The position numbers were made by a program, and so were the translations under genes. Source: Hyphomicrobiales bacterium (GTDB taxonomy: Bacteria > Pseudomonadota > Alphaproteobacteria > Rhizobiales > Beijerinckiaceae). From it: DNA of 64,000 bases. Location of the stretch: positions 620,001 through 684,000 of the forward strand of contig CAKNFJ010000002.1 in assembly GCA_930633495.1 (NCBI GenBank), read 5' to 3'. Positions 52,522 to 60,181 of this stretch are shown here, in pieces. How positions within the stretch are numbered: position 1 is the first letter of the stretch; every line of letters starts with the position of its first letter. A model generated the notes under the pieces. It worked only from the letters and a program-made list of their open reading frames with translations, searched no databases and was not told the DNA's origin.

Positions 52522-55500
52522 TCATTCCTTCGCAAATTCGACTGCGCGATCGAGGTCGACGCGAGTCACGCTCGATACGCCCCGTTCTGCCATCGTCACC
52601 CCGTAGAGGCGGTTCATTCGCGCCATCGTAAGCGGCCGGTGCGTGACAACGAGGAAGCGTGTTGCGTCGTTCTGCGCCATCTGTTCGATGAGGCGGCAGA
52701 GCCGATCCGTGTTAGCGTCATCGAGCGGGGCATCGACCTCATCGAGGACGCAGATTGGTGCCGGGTTCGACAGGAACGCCGCGAAAACCAGCGCCATTGC
52801 CGTCAGAGCTTGTTCGCCACCGGAGAGCAACGATAGGACCTGCAGACGCTTGCCAGGAGGAGAAGCGAGGATCTCAAGGCCAGCCGTGAGGATGTCTTCC
52901 GAACCAACCAGCTTGAGCTGCGCCTCGCCGCCGCCGAACAGGCGAACGAAGAGCTCGCCGAAATGGCGATCGATCAATTGAAATGCCGCCTGAAGCCGAA
53001 TCCGCGCTTCGTTGTCGATCTCGGTGATCTGCTCGCGCAGCTTGACGATCGTATCTCGCAGCTCCGAACGCGCGCGCTCCATGTCGCCTAGGCGCTTCTC
53101 CTGATCCGCCAGCTCTTGTTCGGCAAGGAAATTCACCGCGCCAAGCGAGTCACGCTCGCGTTCGCGCCGTGCGAACGCCTGCTCCGCCGCCGTCTTCGCC
53201 GCCGACATATCCAGCGGCCATTCGGGCCGAGGGGCAATCGTTTCGAGCGCGGCGACCTCGATCTCGAAGCGCTCCTTCACTTGATCAGCGACCACGCGAC
53301 AGGTGGCCAGGGCCTGCTCGATCGCTGCAAGGTCACGAGCGCGCGCCTCGCGCAGCTGGGCGAGCTGGCCCTCGGAGGCCCTGAGCTCGTTGTCCGCCTG
53401 CTCACGAAGCCTCTCTGCCTCGTCCTGTCTGGCAATGGCCTGGTTCAGCTCCTCACGGCGCGCGGCAACATCGGCCCTGGCAGTCTCGACTACCTCGGCG
53501 GGGCTTTCAGGACGCTGCGCCGCATCCTCAAGAATGCGTTCGGCTTCCTCGGCGCGCGCAGTCAACTGGGCACGGTTCTCGGTTGCTTCGCCGAGACGCC
53601 GGCGCCAATCCGCTTCCTGCGAGATAATGGCGCGGAAGCGCTGCTCGCGGAACGCATGCGCCGCGCGGAGCTTTTCAAATTGCGCCCGCGTAGCTTGCTC
53701 CTCGCGCCGGGCGGCATCGAGTTTCCGGCGGGCTTCCTCAAGGCGGCGCGACGCCTCGTCATCAGCGGGGATCTCAGCAACCGCCTGATTGGAGGCGAGG
53801 AGCTGCTCCGAGGCCTCTGCGCGCTCCTGGCGCGCGCGTCCGACCTCGCTTTCGATAATCACGACACGGCTCTTGCGCTGCTCGGCGAGCTTGGCACGCA
53901 CAGCGAGGGTCTCCCGCAAGCGGACCAGCTCGTCGAACAGTTGGCGCGACATTCTCCGCGCCTGATCAGCAAGGGCGCGCGAACGCTCCAGCTGCTCGCT
54001 GGCGGCCTTCTTCTCGGCGCGGGCAGCGTCGAGGTCTGACGCAAGCGCATCAGCCTGCGCGCGCAGCTCGCGCAGCCGGTTCGCGCGCTTGAGGCTTTCC
54101 GACCCAGCACTGGCTCGCCCACGGCCGCGCAGTCCATCCCACCGCGCGAAGGCTCCACTGGGTGAGACCAGGATCTCTCCTGTGGTCAGCATGTGCGCCC
54201 GCGCAAACACGTCGTCGTCGCTCTCGCAAAGCTCGACATGTGCCAGCGCTGTCCGCAGTTCGGCCACACCGCTCGCCCGATCAGCCAGCCCACCTGTGCG
54301 ATCGCCGGCGACATCCTCCCACCAGGTCTGCTCACTGGGGTCTGTTCCTGCATCAAGGCCGTCGCCAAGTGCCGAGGCAATCGCCATTTCCATGCCGGCA
54401 GGAACGGTCAATCGGCCAGACACAGGGTCTTCAGATGGGGAGGTACTGCCTACCGCCTCCAGCCCCTTGATCTCGGCCGCCACCGTCGTCGCCGTGCCGT
54501 TCAGGGCGCGCAGGCGCGCATCCGCTTCGGCCTCATGGTCCTTGGCCTGGGCCAGCGCCGCCTCGCAATCGACGAGCGCCGCCTCGGCCTCCCGGGCTGC
54601 AAGCTCCGCCGACTCAACGGCCGCAGCAATTGCTGCGTCCTCGGCGTCTTCGGACAGGTCTCCACGCGCGGCCTGGAGCTTCAGCTCCGCTTCCGAAAGC
54701 CGACGCTCGACCGCTTCGAGCCGGCGCGCCGCCTCATCACGCTGCCGAATAGCAGCGGCTCGGGTCGCCTGCCGGGTCGCGGCCTCGGCCGCAAGGTCGG
54801 ATACCTCGGTCTCGACCAAGCGGGCAAAGTCCTGCGCGGCCTCCGTCGCGTTCGAGGCTTGCTCGATCGCTTCCGGTGCCTCCGCGGACTCGACAGCCAA
54901 TTCTTCGCGCTCGGAGGACAGGACATCAACGGTCCGCGAAGCTTCCGCCATCTGGTCGTCGACGCGCTTGCGATCGACTGCGATCTCCATCACCCGGCGC
55001 CGAGCGTCCTGCAGCTCCTGAACGAGGCGCGCAGCTTCGTTCTCGATGCCTTCAAGCCGAGCAGCGGAGCGCGCAAAGGCGGTCTCGGCGAGCGCGCGCG
55101 CGTCGCGCGCCGGGCTTACCTTCGACAGAGCATCGTCGCGCCCGCGCTCGCTGGCCCGCACGGCAAGGATAGCCCCCTCGACGCGCTGGTCGGCTTCCGC
55201 GTGGTTTGCCCGGGCCTGGGTCTCGGCCCGCTCAGCGTCCATCACGCGGAGATGCATCAGATGGGCTGCAGCATCGCGAACAAGCCCATCGATCTCCCGT
55301 CGGCGCTGAACCTGGCGCGCCTGGCGACGGAGGGACGCAACGAGCTCGTTTGATTGTACCAGCGCGTCGTCTGCGCGGGCGAGGTTCGCTTCCGTCTGAT
55401 TGAGACGCAGATCCGCCTCATGGCGACGTGACGACAAGCCAGAGACGCCGGCAGCCTCTTCGAGAACGATGCGGCGGTCGGAGGGCTTGTCCTGGATCAG

Positions 55501-56055
55501 CTTGTTGACCCGGCCCTGGCTGACGATCGCCGGCGAAGTCGCGCCGGCGGCGTTGTCCGCGAACAGGATCTGCACGTCCTTCTGGCGCGCTGGCTTTCCA
55601 TTGACGCGATAGCTCGTGCCCTGGCCACGGTCGATACGGCGGGAAACCTCCAGCCTGTCGGTTTCGTTGAACTCAGGTGTTGCCGTGCGGCCGGTATTGT
55701 CGAGGCTCAGCACCACCTCAGCGACGGAACGCGCACTGCGGCGCTCGCTGCCAGCGAAGATGACGTCATCCATGCCATCGCCGCGCATGTTTCGGGCTGA
55801 GCGCTCGCCGAGCGCCCAGCGGAGCGCTTCGAGCAAATTGGACTTTCCGCACCCGTTGGGACCAACGACGCCGGTGATGCCTGTTTCGATCGGCAGATCC
55901 ACGCGGTCGGCGAAGCTTTTGAAGCCGTCGATCCGGAGCCCCTCGAACTTTAGCGGCCGCCGCTGCGTGGGCGACACGCGCGGGGTTTCGGCCGACGGCA
56001 TAGCCGTCGGTTCCCCTTCCGTTGGAGCTCCCTGGACCGCGAGATCGTCGCTCAT
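52522..56055 (-). CDS. smc: SMC-family chromosome segregation ATPase
   Basis: A 1177-residue SMC protein. A 34-residue extension precedes KFEGLRIDGFKSFADRVDLPI. Walker A GVVGPNGCGKSN at 62-73 and a Q-loop region; long coiled coils rich in Glu/Arg/Ala; a hinge in the middle (about 520-600); C-terminal signature VLSLLSGGEQALTAMALVFAAFL and Walker B PICVLDEVDAPLDDANTD. All ATPase elements are intact. Length is normal for bacterial SMC. ATG 56055 overlaps the stop of the dsbA-like gene (ATGA). Works with ScpB and a kleisin to fold and segregate DNA; the chromosome should have its own, so this is a replicon-specific copy. Confidence 0.95.
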   Translation of the reverse strand: MSDDLAVQGAPTEGEPTAMPSAETPRVSPTQRRPLKFEGLRIDGFKSFADRVDLPIETGITGVVGPNGCGKSNLLEALRWALGERSARNMRGDGMDDVIFAGSERRSARSVAEVVLSLDNTGRTATPEFNETDRLEVSRRIDRGQGTSYRVNGKPARQKDVQILFADNAAGATSPAIVSQGRVNKLIQDKPSDRRIVLEEAAGVSGLSSRRHEADLRLNQTEANLARADDALVQSNELVASLRRQARQVQRRREIDGLVRDAAAHLMHLRVMDAERAETQARANHAEADQRVEGAILAVRASERGRDDALSKVSPARDARALAETAFARSAARLEGIENEAARLVQELQDARRRVMEIAVDRKRVDDQMAEASRTVDVLSSEREELAVESAEAPEAIEQASNATEAAQDFARLVETEVSDLAAEAATRQATRAAAIRQRDEAARRLEAVERRLSEAELKLQAARGDLSEDAEDAAIAAAVESAELAAREAEAALVDCEAALAQAKDHEAEADARLRALNGTATTVAAEIKGLEAVGSTSPSEDPVSGRLTVPAGMEMAIASALGDGLDAGTDPSEQTWWEDVAGDRTGGLADRASGVAELRTALAHVELCESDDDVFARAHMLTTGEILVSPSGAFARWDGLRGRGRASAGSESLKRANRLRELRAQADALASDLDAARAEKKAASEQLERSRALADQARRMSRQLFDELVRLRETLAVRAKLAEQRKSRVVIIESEVGRARQERAEASEQLLASNQAVAEIPADDEASRRLEEARRKLDAARREEQATRAQFEKLRAAHAFREQRFRAIISQEADWRRRLGEATENRAQLTARAEEAERILEDAAQRPESPAEVVETARADVAARREELNQAIARQDEAERLREQADNELRASEGQLAQLREARARDLAAIEQALATCRVVADQVKERFEIEVAALETIAPRPEWPLDMSAAKTAAEQAFARRERERDSLGAVNFLAEQELADQEKRLGDMERARSELRDTIVKLREQITEIDNEARIRLQAAFQLIDRHFGELFVRLFGGGEAQLKLVGSEDILTAGLEILASPPGKRLQVLSLLSGGEQALTAMALVFAAFLSNPAPICVLDEVDAPLDDANTDRLCRLIEQMAQNDATRFLVVTHRPLTMARMNRLYGVTMAERGVSSVTRVDLDRAVEFAKE

Positions 56056-56837
56056 TTGCTGGCGCTTGCTGCCCGGGCCTTGTCGATGGCGGCCTGCAGA
56101 CGAGGCGCCGGCACCGCGCCGCGGAAGAGACCATCACGGCCGGCCCCGACGATCATCGTGAACGGGGTGCCGTTGATCTTGGCGCGATGCGTCAGTTCCA
56201 GTGCGGTCGAAATGTGCTCGTCGAGCTCCTGACGCACCATCCCGCTGGCGAGCTCGGACTTCAGAACCATCACCGCCTCCGATCCGAGCACCGTGCCAAC
56301 GATCCGGTCGACGCTGTCGGTGGACAAGTTGGTCTTCTCGGCCATCAGCGCCTTATCGAAGTCGGCGTAGCGCCCTTCATGCCGCCGCCAGACGAGGGAT
56401 GCCATCCGCGCTGCATATTCCGAGCTCGGCGAAAGGAAGGGGACGTAGCGACGGATCACCCTGAGGTCCGGATTGTCCGCGATGACCTTGTGCATGTCGG
56501 GCTCCATGCGGCGACAGAACACGCAGTTCGCGTCGATCACCTCGATCAGCACGATCTTGCCCGACTTCGAACCGAGGACCGGGGTCCATTTGCCGGGATC
56601 CGAAAGCTCGCTCGCCAGCTTGAGCACGACATCGTCGGCCTGCTTGGCCTCCGCATCTTTCTGCCGCTCGACGTAGCTGTTGATCGCCTTGAGCACGATC
56701 TCCGGGTTGTTCTCGATCCAGCGCGTCATCGCCTTGTCGAACTCGGGCCCTTCGAAGGGGCCGGCGTGGGCCGCGGGTGAAAGCGCCAACGTACCCAGAA
56801 CGGTTGCGGCCATCAGACCAAGAAGCGACGCGCGCAT
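56052..56837 (-). CDS. DsbA-family periplasmic thioredoxin-fold protein
   Basis: A 261-residue protein with a signal peptide (MRASLLGLMAATVLGTLAL...AHAG), then a helical part (IENNPEIVLKAINSYVERQK) and the active site CVFC (Cys105, Cys108) in IVLIEVIDANCVFCRRMEPDM. The cis-proline loop is in INGTPFTMIVG. AGGAG lies 5 bases before ATG 56837. It should form or isomerise disulphides in the periplasm, perhaps for secretion-system or envelope proteins of the plasmid with multiple cysteines. First gene of an operon with smc. Confidence 0.88.
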   Translation of the reverse strand: MRASLLGLMAATVLGTLALSPAAHAGPFEGPEFDKAMTRWIENNPEIVLKAINSYVERQKDAEAKQADDVVLKLASELSDPGKWTPVLGSKSGKIVLIEVIDANCVFCRRMEPDMHKVIADNPDLRVIRRYVPFLSPSSEYAARMASLVWRRHEGRYADFDKALMAEKTNLSTDSVDRIVGTVLGSEAVMVLKSELASGMVRQELDEHISTALELTHRAKINGTPFTMIVGAGRDGLFRGAVPAPRLQAAIDKARAASASK

Positions 56838-56936
56838 GTGAACTCCTGAACTTCGCTCCCGTCGAGATGACGGCAGAGCTTTGAATGGGACAATGAGAGG
56901 AGACGCCGGGGCAACGGACCCGGGCGTGCCTGGGCG

Positions 56937-57968
56937 TCAGGCGAAGTGCTTCGAAAGCTTCAGCCCCTGGCCTTGATAGTTGGAGCCGAGATCCTGCCCG
57001 TAAAGCCGATCCGGACGCTGTGCCATGGGCTCATAGACGAGCGTCGCAACGCGTTGTCCATGCTCGACCAAGAAGGGCACATCGTGCGATCGAACTTCGA
57101 GAACCACCCGAGATCCGGCGCCGCCGGCGTCGGCGAGGCCAAATCCGCAGTCGAGATAGCCGGCGTAGTGCGACCTCAGTTCGCCAACGGCTGGATCATA
57201 GGCAACCATCTCAGCTGCCTCATCCGCCCCAACCACAACTGCCTCGGCAGACATGAGGATGTAGAACTCGTCCGGATCGAGAACGAGCTCCCGCCGTCCA
57301 GCGATCGCGGTGATCGGCTCCCAGAATTCGGAGATCGAATGCCCGCCGATTTTCGCGAGATCGACCAGACCCGCATGACGGCGCGCGCGATAGCCGATGA
57401 TGCCACCAGCCTTGTCGGCAGGCTCAAGATCAATCGTCACAGGGACAATCCGGACCGGCGCGAAAGGGGATGCACCGGCCTCCCGGAAGCGAATCTGCGC
57501 AAGGCGAGCACCGGCCTGGGCGAGGACGGCGAAAGACCGAGGTACCACCTCTGCATAGAGTGGGCCGCAGTAGGCCTCAGGCACATCGTCGAAGGTTTCG
57601 CCATTGTCGGTGATGACGCGCACGAAGATATCAAGGCGCCCTGAGGAGCTCTTGGGATTGGCGCGAGCGCTCACACCCTTTGGCAGAGCCAACCGCTCCA
57701 TCAGTGGAATGATGTGAACGCAGTTGCGCTCCAGCACCGTCGGCTTCGTCAGATCGACCTCGTGGGTGGCGAGGCGCGCGACGCGATCCGCAACGGTATT
57801 ACCAGGGCCCGGAAGGAAGCTCGCCGGCAGCCGGTAGGCCCGGGTACCGAGCCTCAAATCAAGGCTTGCGGGCTGGATCTGGTCGTGGTCCAGCGGCAAG
57901 TCCAAGGAGATCACCCCCTCGGCAATCGCTGACGAAATTCTCTGCGAAGCCCAAATCGCGGCCGACAT
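56937..57968 (-). CDS. dcd: dCTP deaminase (alphaproteobacterial tandem form)
   Basis: A 343-residue enzyme with two dCTP-deaminase/dUTPase-like halves: first half IQPASLDLRLGTRAYRL and ARANPKSSSGRLDIFVRV, second half SHYAGYLDCGFGLA and LGSNYQGQGLKLSKHF. Typical of the 340-360-residue 2'-deoxycytidine 5'-triphosphate deaminases of Alphaproteobacteria. It converts dCTP to dUTP, feeding thymidylate synthesis. TAGGAG lies 6-7 bases before ATG 57968. Divergent from the methyltransferase gene. Confidence 0.88.
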   Translation of the reverse strand: MSAAIWASQRISSAIAEGVISLDLPLDHDQIQPASLDLRLGTRAYRLPASFLPGPGNTVADRVARLATHEVDLTKPTVLERNCVHIIPLMERLALPKGVSARANPKSSSGRLDIFVRVITDNGETFDDVPEAYCGPLYAEVVPRSFAVLAQAGARLAQIRFREAGASPFAPVRIVPVTIDLEPADKAGGIIGYRARRHAGLVDLAKIGGHSISEFWEPITAIAGRRELVLDPDEFYILMSAEAVVVGADEAAEMVAYDPAVGELRSHYAGYLDCGFGLADAGGAGSRVVLEVRSHDVPFLVEHGQRVATLVYEPMAQRPDRLYGQDLGSNYQGQGLKLSKHFA

Positions 57969-58047
57969 CTCGTACTCCTAGCGGGCGGGATGCCTGTGCA
58001 AATCTCCGCGCTTGTTGGAACGACGATGGAGGCCATCCACGGGCAAA

Positions 58048-58073
58048 TCAAGGATAGAGAATTCAATCCTTGA
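58048..58073. promoter_or_regulatory. 8-bp inverted repeat TCAAGGAT..ATCCTTGA
   Basis: TCAAGGAT (58048-58055) and ATCCTTGA (58066-58073) flank a 10-base spacer (AGAGAATTCA) in the space between the dCTP deaminase and methyltransferase starts. It is made of two AAGGAT motifs in opposite orientation. Likely a protein-binding site or the control region of the divergent promoters. Confidence 0.45.
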
Positions 58074-58124
58074 TACTATCCACCGAACTGCCACCGATAG
58101 CAGAACCCTCCTGCGGCCCGTCGC

Positions 58125-58967
58125 GTGGATTCAAGAACCGTGGAACACCTCATTCAGCAGCCGGATGTCCGCATCCTTCCCCCACCGACCAACTTCAGGC
58201 CGGTTGCGCCGTCCGATGTCTCGATCATTTATGGCGACTGCCGCACCGCTCTTGCCGGCGTGGAGCCCGGGTCCGTCGATCTGGTCATTGCCGATCCGCC
58301 CTACGGCATCACCAAGCTCGAATGGGACCGCGACGTCAAAGGCTGGATCAAGGCAATCATCCCCCTGATGTCGCCGACGGCGTCGCTCTGGTGTTTCGGC
58401 TCCCTCAAGTTCTTCATGCTGCGCGGCAGCGAATTCAAAGGCCTCACCCTCATGCAGGAGGTCGTTTGGGAGAAGCACAACGGTTCCGGGCCACCTCAGC
58501 CCGGTCGCTTCAATCGCGTCCACGAACTCGTTGTCCAGTTCCGTCTTGACGGCACGCCGGCCGAGAAGGTGACCGCCAACAATCCGCTGACTTTCGATGC
58601 GGTCGCCCGGAAGGTGAAGCGCAAGAAGGGCCCCACCCACATGGGGGAGTTCAAGGAATCGACCTACGAGAGCGTCGATGGAGGTCCGCGGCGCGCCCGC
58701 AGCGTTCTGCAGTTCCGCTCAATGCACAACATGGCCAAGCATCCGACGCAGAAGCCGGACGATCTCGTGCGCATGCTGATCGAGACCTCCTCGAACCCAG
58801 GCGACCTCGTGCTGGACCCGTTCGGCGGTTCGGGCACAACGGCTGTTACCGCCCTGAAGGCGGGGAGGAGGGCCATCACGGCTGAGAAGCTCCCCGAATT
58901 CGTCGAGCTCATCCGTTCGCGCGTCGAACACGAGGCGCTTTCCCAACCGGAGTTCGTCTTCGGTTGA
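58125..58967 (+). CDS. beta-class site-specific DNA methyltransferase
   Basis: A 280-residue N4-cytosine or N6-adenine methyltransferase. The catalytic motif DPPYG (motif IV, in LVIADPPYGITKLEWD) comes first. The SAM-binding motif comes last: KHPTQKPDDLVRMLIETSSNPGDLVLDPFGGSGTTAVTA (FGGSG). This order defines the beta class, and CcrM is another member. GTG start 58125, without a strong ribosome-binding site. No restriction enzyme is adjacent, so it is an orphan that may regulate or protect the replicon. The gene at 58964 overlaps its stop. Confidence 0.9.
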   Translation: MDSRTVEHLIQQPDVRILPPPTNFRPVAPSDVSIIYGDCRTALAGVEPGSVDLVIADPPYGITKLEWDRDVKGWIKAIIPLMSPTASLWCFGSLKFFMLRGSEFKGLTLMQEVVWEKHNGSGPPQPGRFNRVHELVVQFRLDGTPAEKVTANNPLTFDAVARKVKRKKGPTHMGEFKESTYESVDGGPRRARSVLQFRSMHNMAKHPTQKPDDLVRMLIETSSNPGDLVLDPFGGSGTTAVTALKAGRRAITAEKLPEFVELIRSRVEHEALSQPEFVFG

Positions 58968-59203
58968 GCCGGGCTCAGGTCGTATTTCGCGCGCTATTCG
59001 AGGATCTGACCTTTGTTGGGCGCTGCCCTGAAGGAGCGAGCGCCGCTGTTCGCGCGCGGCACGAGGACCTCCTCGCCAGATGGGCAACAGCGCTCGACGT
59101 CCCGGCCTGTGAGCTTCAGACCATCGCAGACCCGGAGGACTGGTGGAAAACGCCGTGGTGCTGCTGGCGGCGCTCGACGCCGGGCTCAGTGTGCACATCC
59201 TGA
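58964..59203 (+). CDS. possible small protein between methyltransferase and ATP-grasp genes
   Basis: A 79-codon frame starting with TTG that overlaps the methyltransferase stop (TTGA) and overlaps the ATP-grasp start by 61 bases in another frame. The first 60 residues (ARHEDLLARWATALDVPACELQTIADPEDWW) look protein-like, but the tail is Cys/Trp-rich and less so. Ribosome-binding site weak. Doubtful, kept because of the position. Confidence 0.35.
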   Translation: MSRAQVVFRALFEDLTFVGRCPEGASAAVRARHEDLLARWATALDVPACELQTIADPEDWWKTPWCCWRRSTPGSVCTS

Positions 59204-60099
59204 CGCCAAACCGTCTCCATGACCCGCTTCAAGTGGTCAGGAGCTTCGGACCTGAAGCCTTCGACCCCGACGCCCCTACCATTTTCCTCGGCGCGCCCCT
59301 GAAGCACGACAGCATCTTTCCGAATCCACTTCTTGAACAAGCGCCGGCGCTGAACATTATCTGGCCACGAAACGGCAAGCTCGGCGGCGGTGAACGATAT
59401 TGGGCAAGCGCCGTACTTCGGTCCGCCTTGAACCGCCAAAATCAGATTTCGACAGGCGATGCTGATGGCCCGGACGGTTATACCGGCGCCACGAGGCGTG
59501 TTCAGGCCGGCACCGAACGCCCGTTGATCGCCAAGATTATCTTCCAGGCGAAGTACATGCCCCCGACCCGTCTTCCGCTCCCTGAAGGCAGGGAGGTGTC
59601 GGATGACGAGATCCGCAGCGCATACATCAGTGCATTCGAATATTGCATGCTCGACTGCGAAGCCCGGCGCGAGGCCTTCCTGATCCAGGAGGAGCTTCCT
59701 CTCATCCACGAGTACCGCGTCATGATCGTCGACGGCGAGCCGGTCGCCGGCGCCGGCACGGTGGAGTGGCTCAGCCCCTGTTGGCATGACCCCGCGGACG
59801 GTCCGTTCGACCCGCAGCTCGAACACCGACGCGGAGATCGGAACCTGGTGCGAGATCTCGATCTCGTTGCCCGGTATGTCGCGACGGCGCAACGGCTCTG
59901 CCGCGAGCTCGGCGCAGAGGAAGGCGGCGAGCGCTTCCGCAACTGCACCATGGATTTTGCGGTGAACGCTGACGACGGCAGTATCTGCCTGATCGAGACC
60001 AACCCGCTGGACCGCGTCGGCCTCTATGCGATGGACTATGCGCCGGTGCTCAAAGCCGTTGTCAGGTCGGTCGGAACGCAGCCGCTTCTGACCACATGA
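59143..60099 (+). CDS. ATP-grasp protein (R2K-like clade)
   Basis: A 318-residue protein. GTG 59143 has GGAGG 4-5 bases upstream. The C-terminal half has the ATP-grasp features: AFLIQEELPLIHEYRVMIVDGEPVAGAG, then MDFAVNADDGSICLIETNPL with the metal-binding Glu/Asn (ETN). The N-terminus is a small alpha/beta domain (SVHILTPNRLHDPLQVV). Similar ATP-grasp R2K proteins occur in phages and plasmids and ligate amino acids or peptides to unknown acceptors. Next to the methyltransferase; the TnpB element begins right after its stop. Confidence 0.78.
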   Translation: MENAVVLLAALDAGLSVHILTPNRLHDPLQVVRSFGPEAFDPDAPTIFLGAPLKHDSIFPNPLLEQAPALNIIWPRNGKLGGGERYWASAVLRSALNRQNQISTGDADGPDGYTGATRRVQAGTERPLIAKIIFQAKYMPPTRLPLPEGREVSDDEIRSAYISAFEYCMLDCEARREAFLIQEELPLIHEYRVMIVDGEPVAGAGTVEWLSPCWHDPADGPFDPQLEHRRGDRNLVRDLDLVARYVATAQRLCRELGAEEGGERFRNCTMDFAVNADDGSICLIETNPLDRVGLYAMDYAPVLKAVVRSVGTQPLLTT

Positions 60100-60136
60100 T
60101 CGCCTTACCCGGTCCTTCAGGGCCGGGTAAGGCGAT
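60099..60136 (+). terminator. 14-bp hairpin after the ATP-grasp gene (left end of IS element)
   Basis: Perfect 14-bp stem, 60099-60112 and 60123-60136, with a 10-base loop (TCCTTCAGGG). It starts at the last base of the ATP-grasp stop codon and precedes tnpB by 45 bases. It can act both as terminator and as a subterminal hairpin for transposase recognition. Confidence 0.6.
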
Positions 60137-60181
60137 CCGCTGAGCTTGCCCAACCAAGGAATCGAACGTAGTTTCTTTCCC

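Noticed and set aside
54193..55353. 386-codon plus-strand frame
   Set aside because: Antisense to the smc gene; the frame is open because of regular GC-rich codons in the coiled coil.
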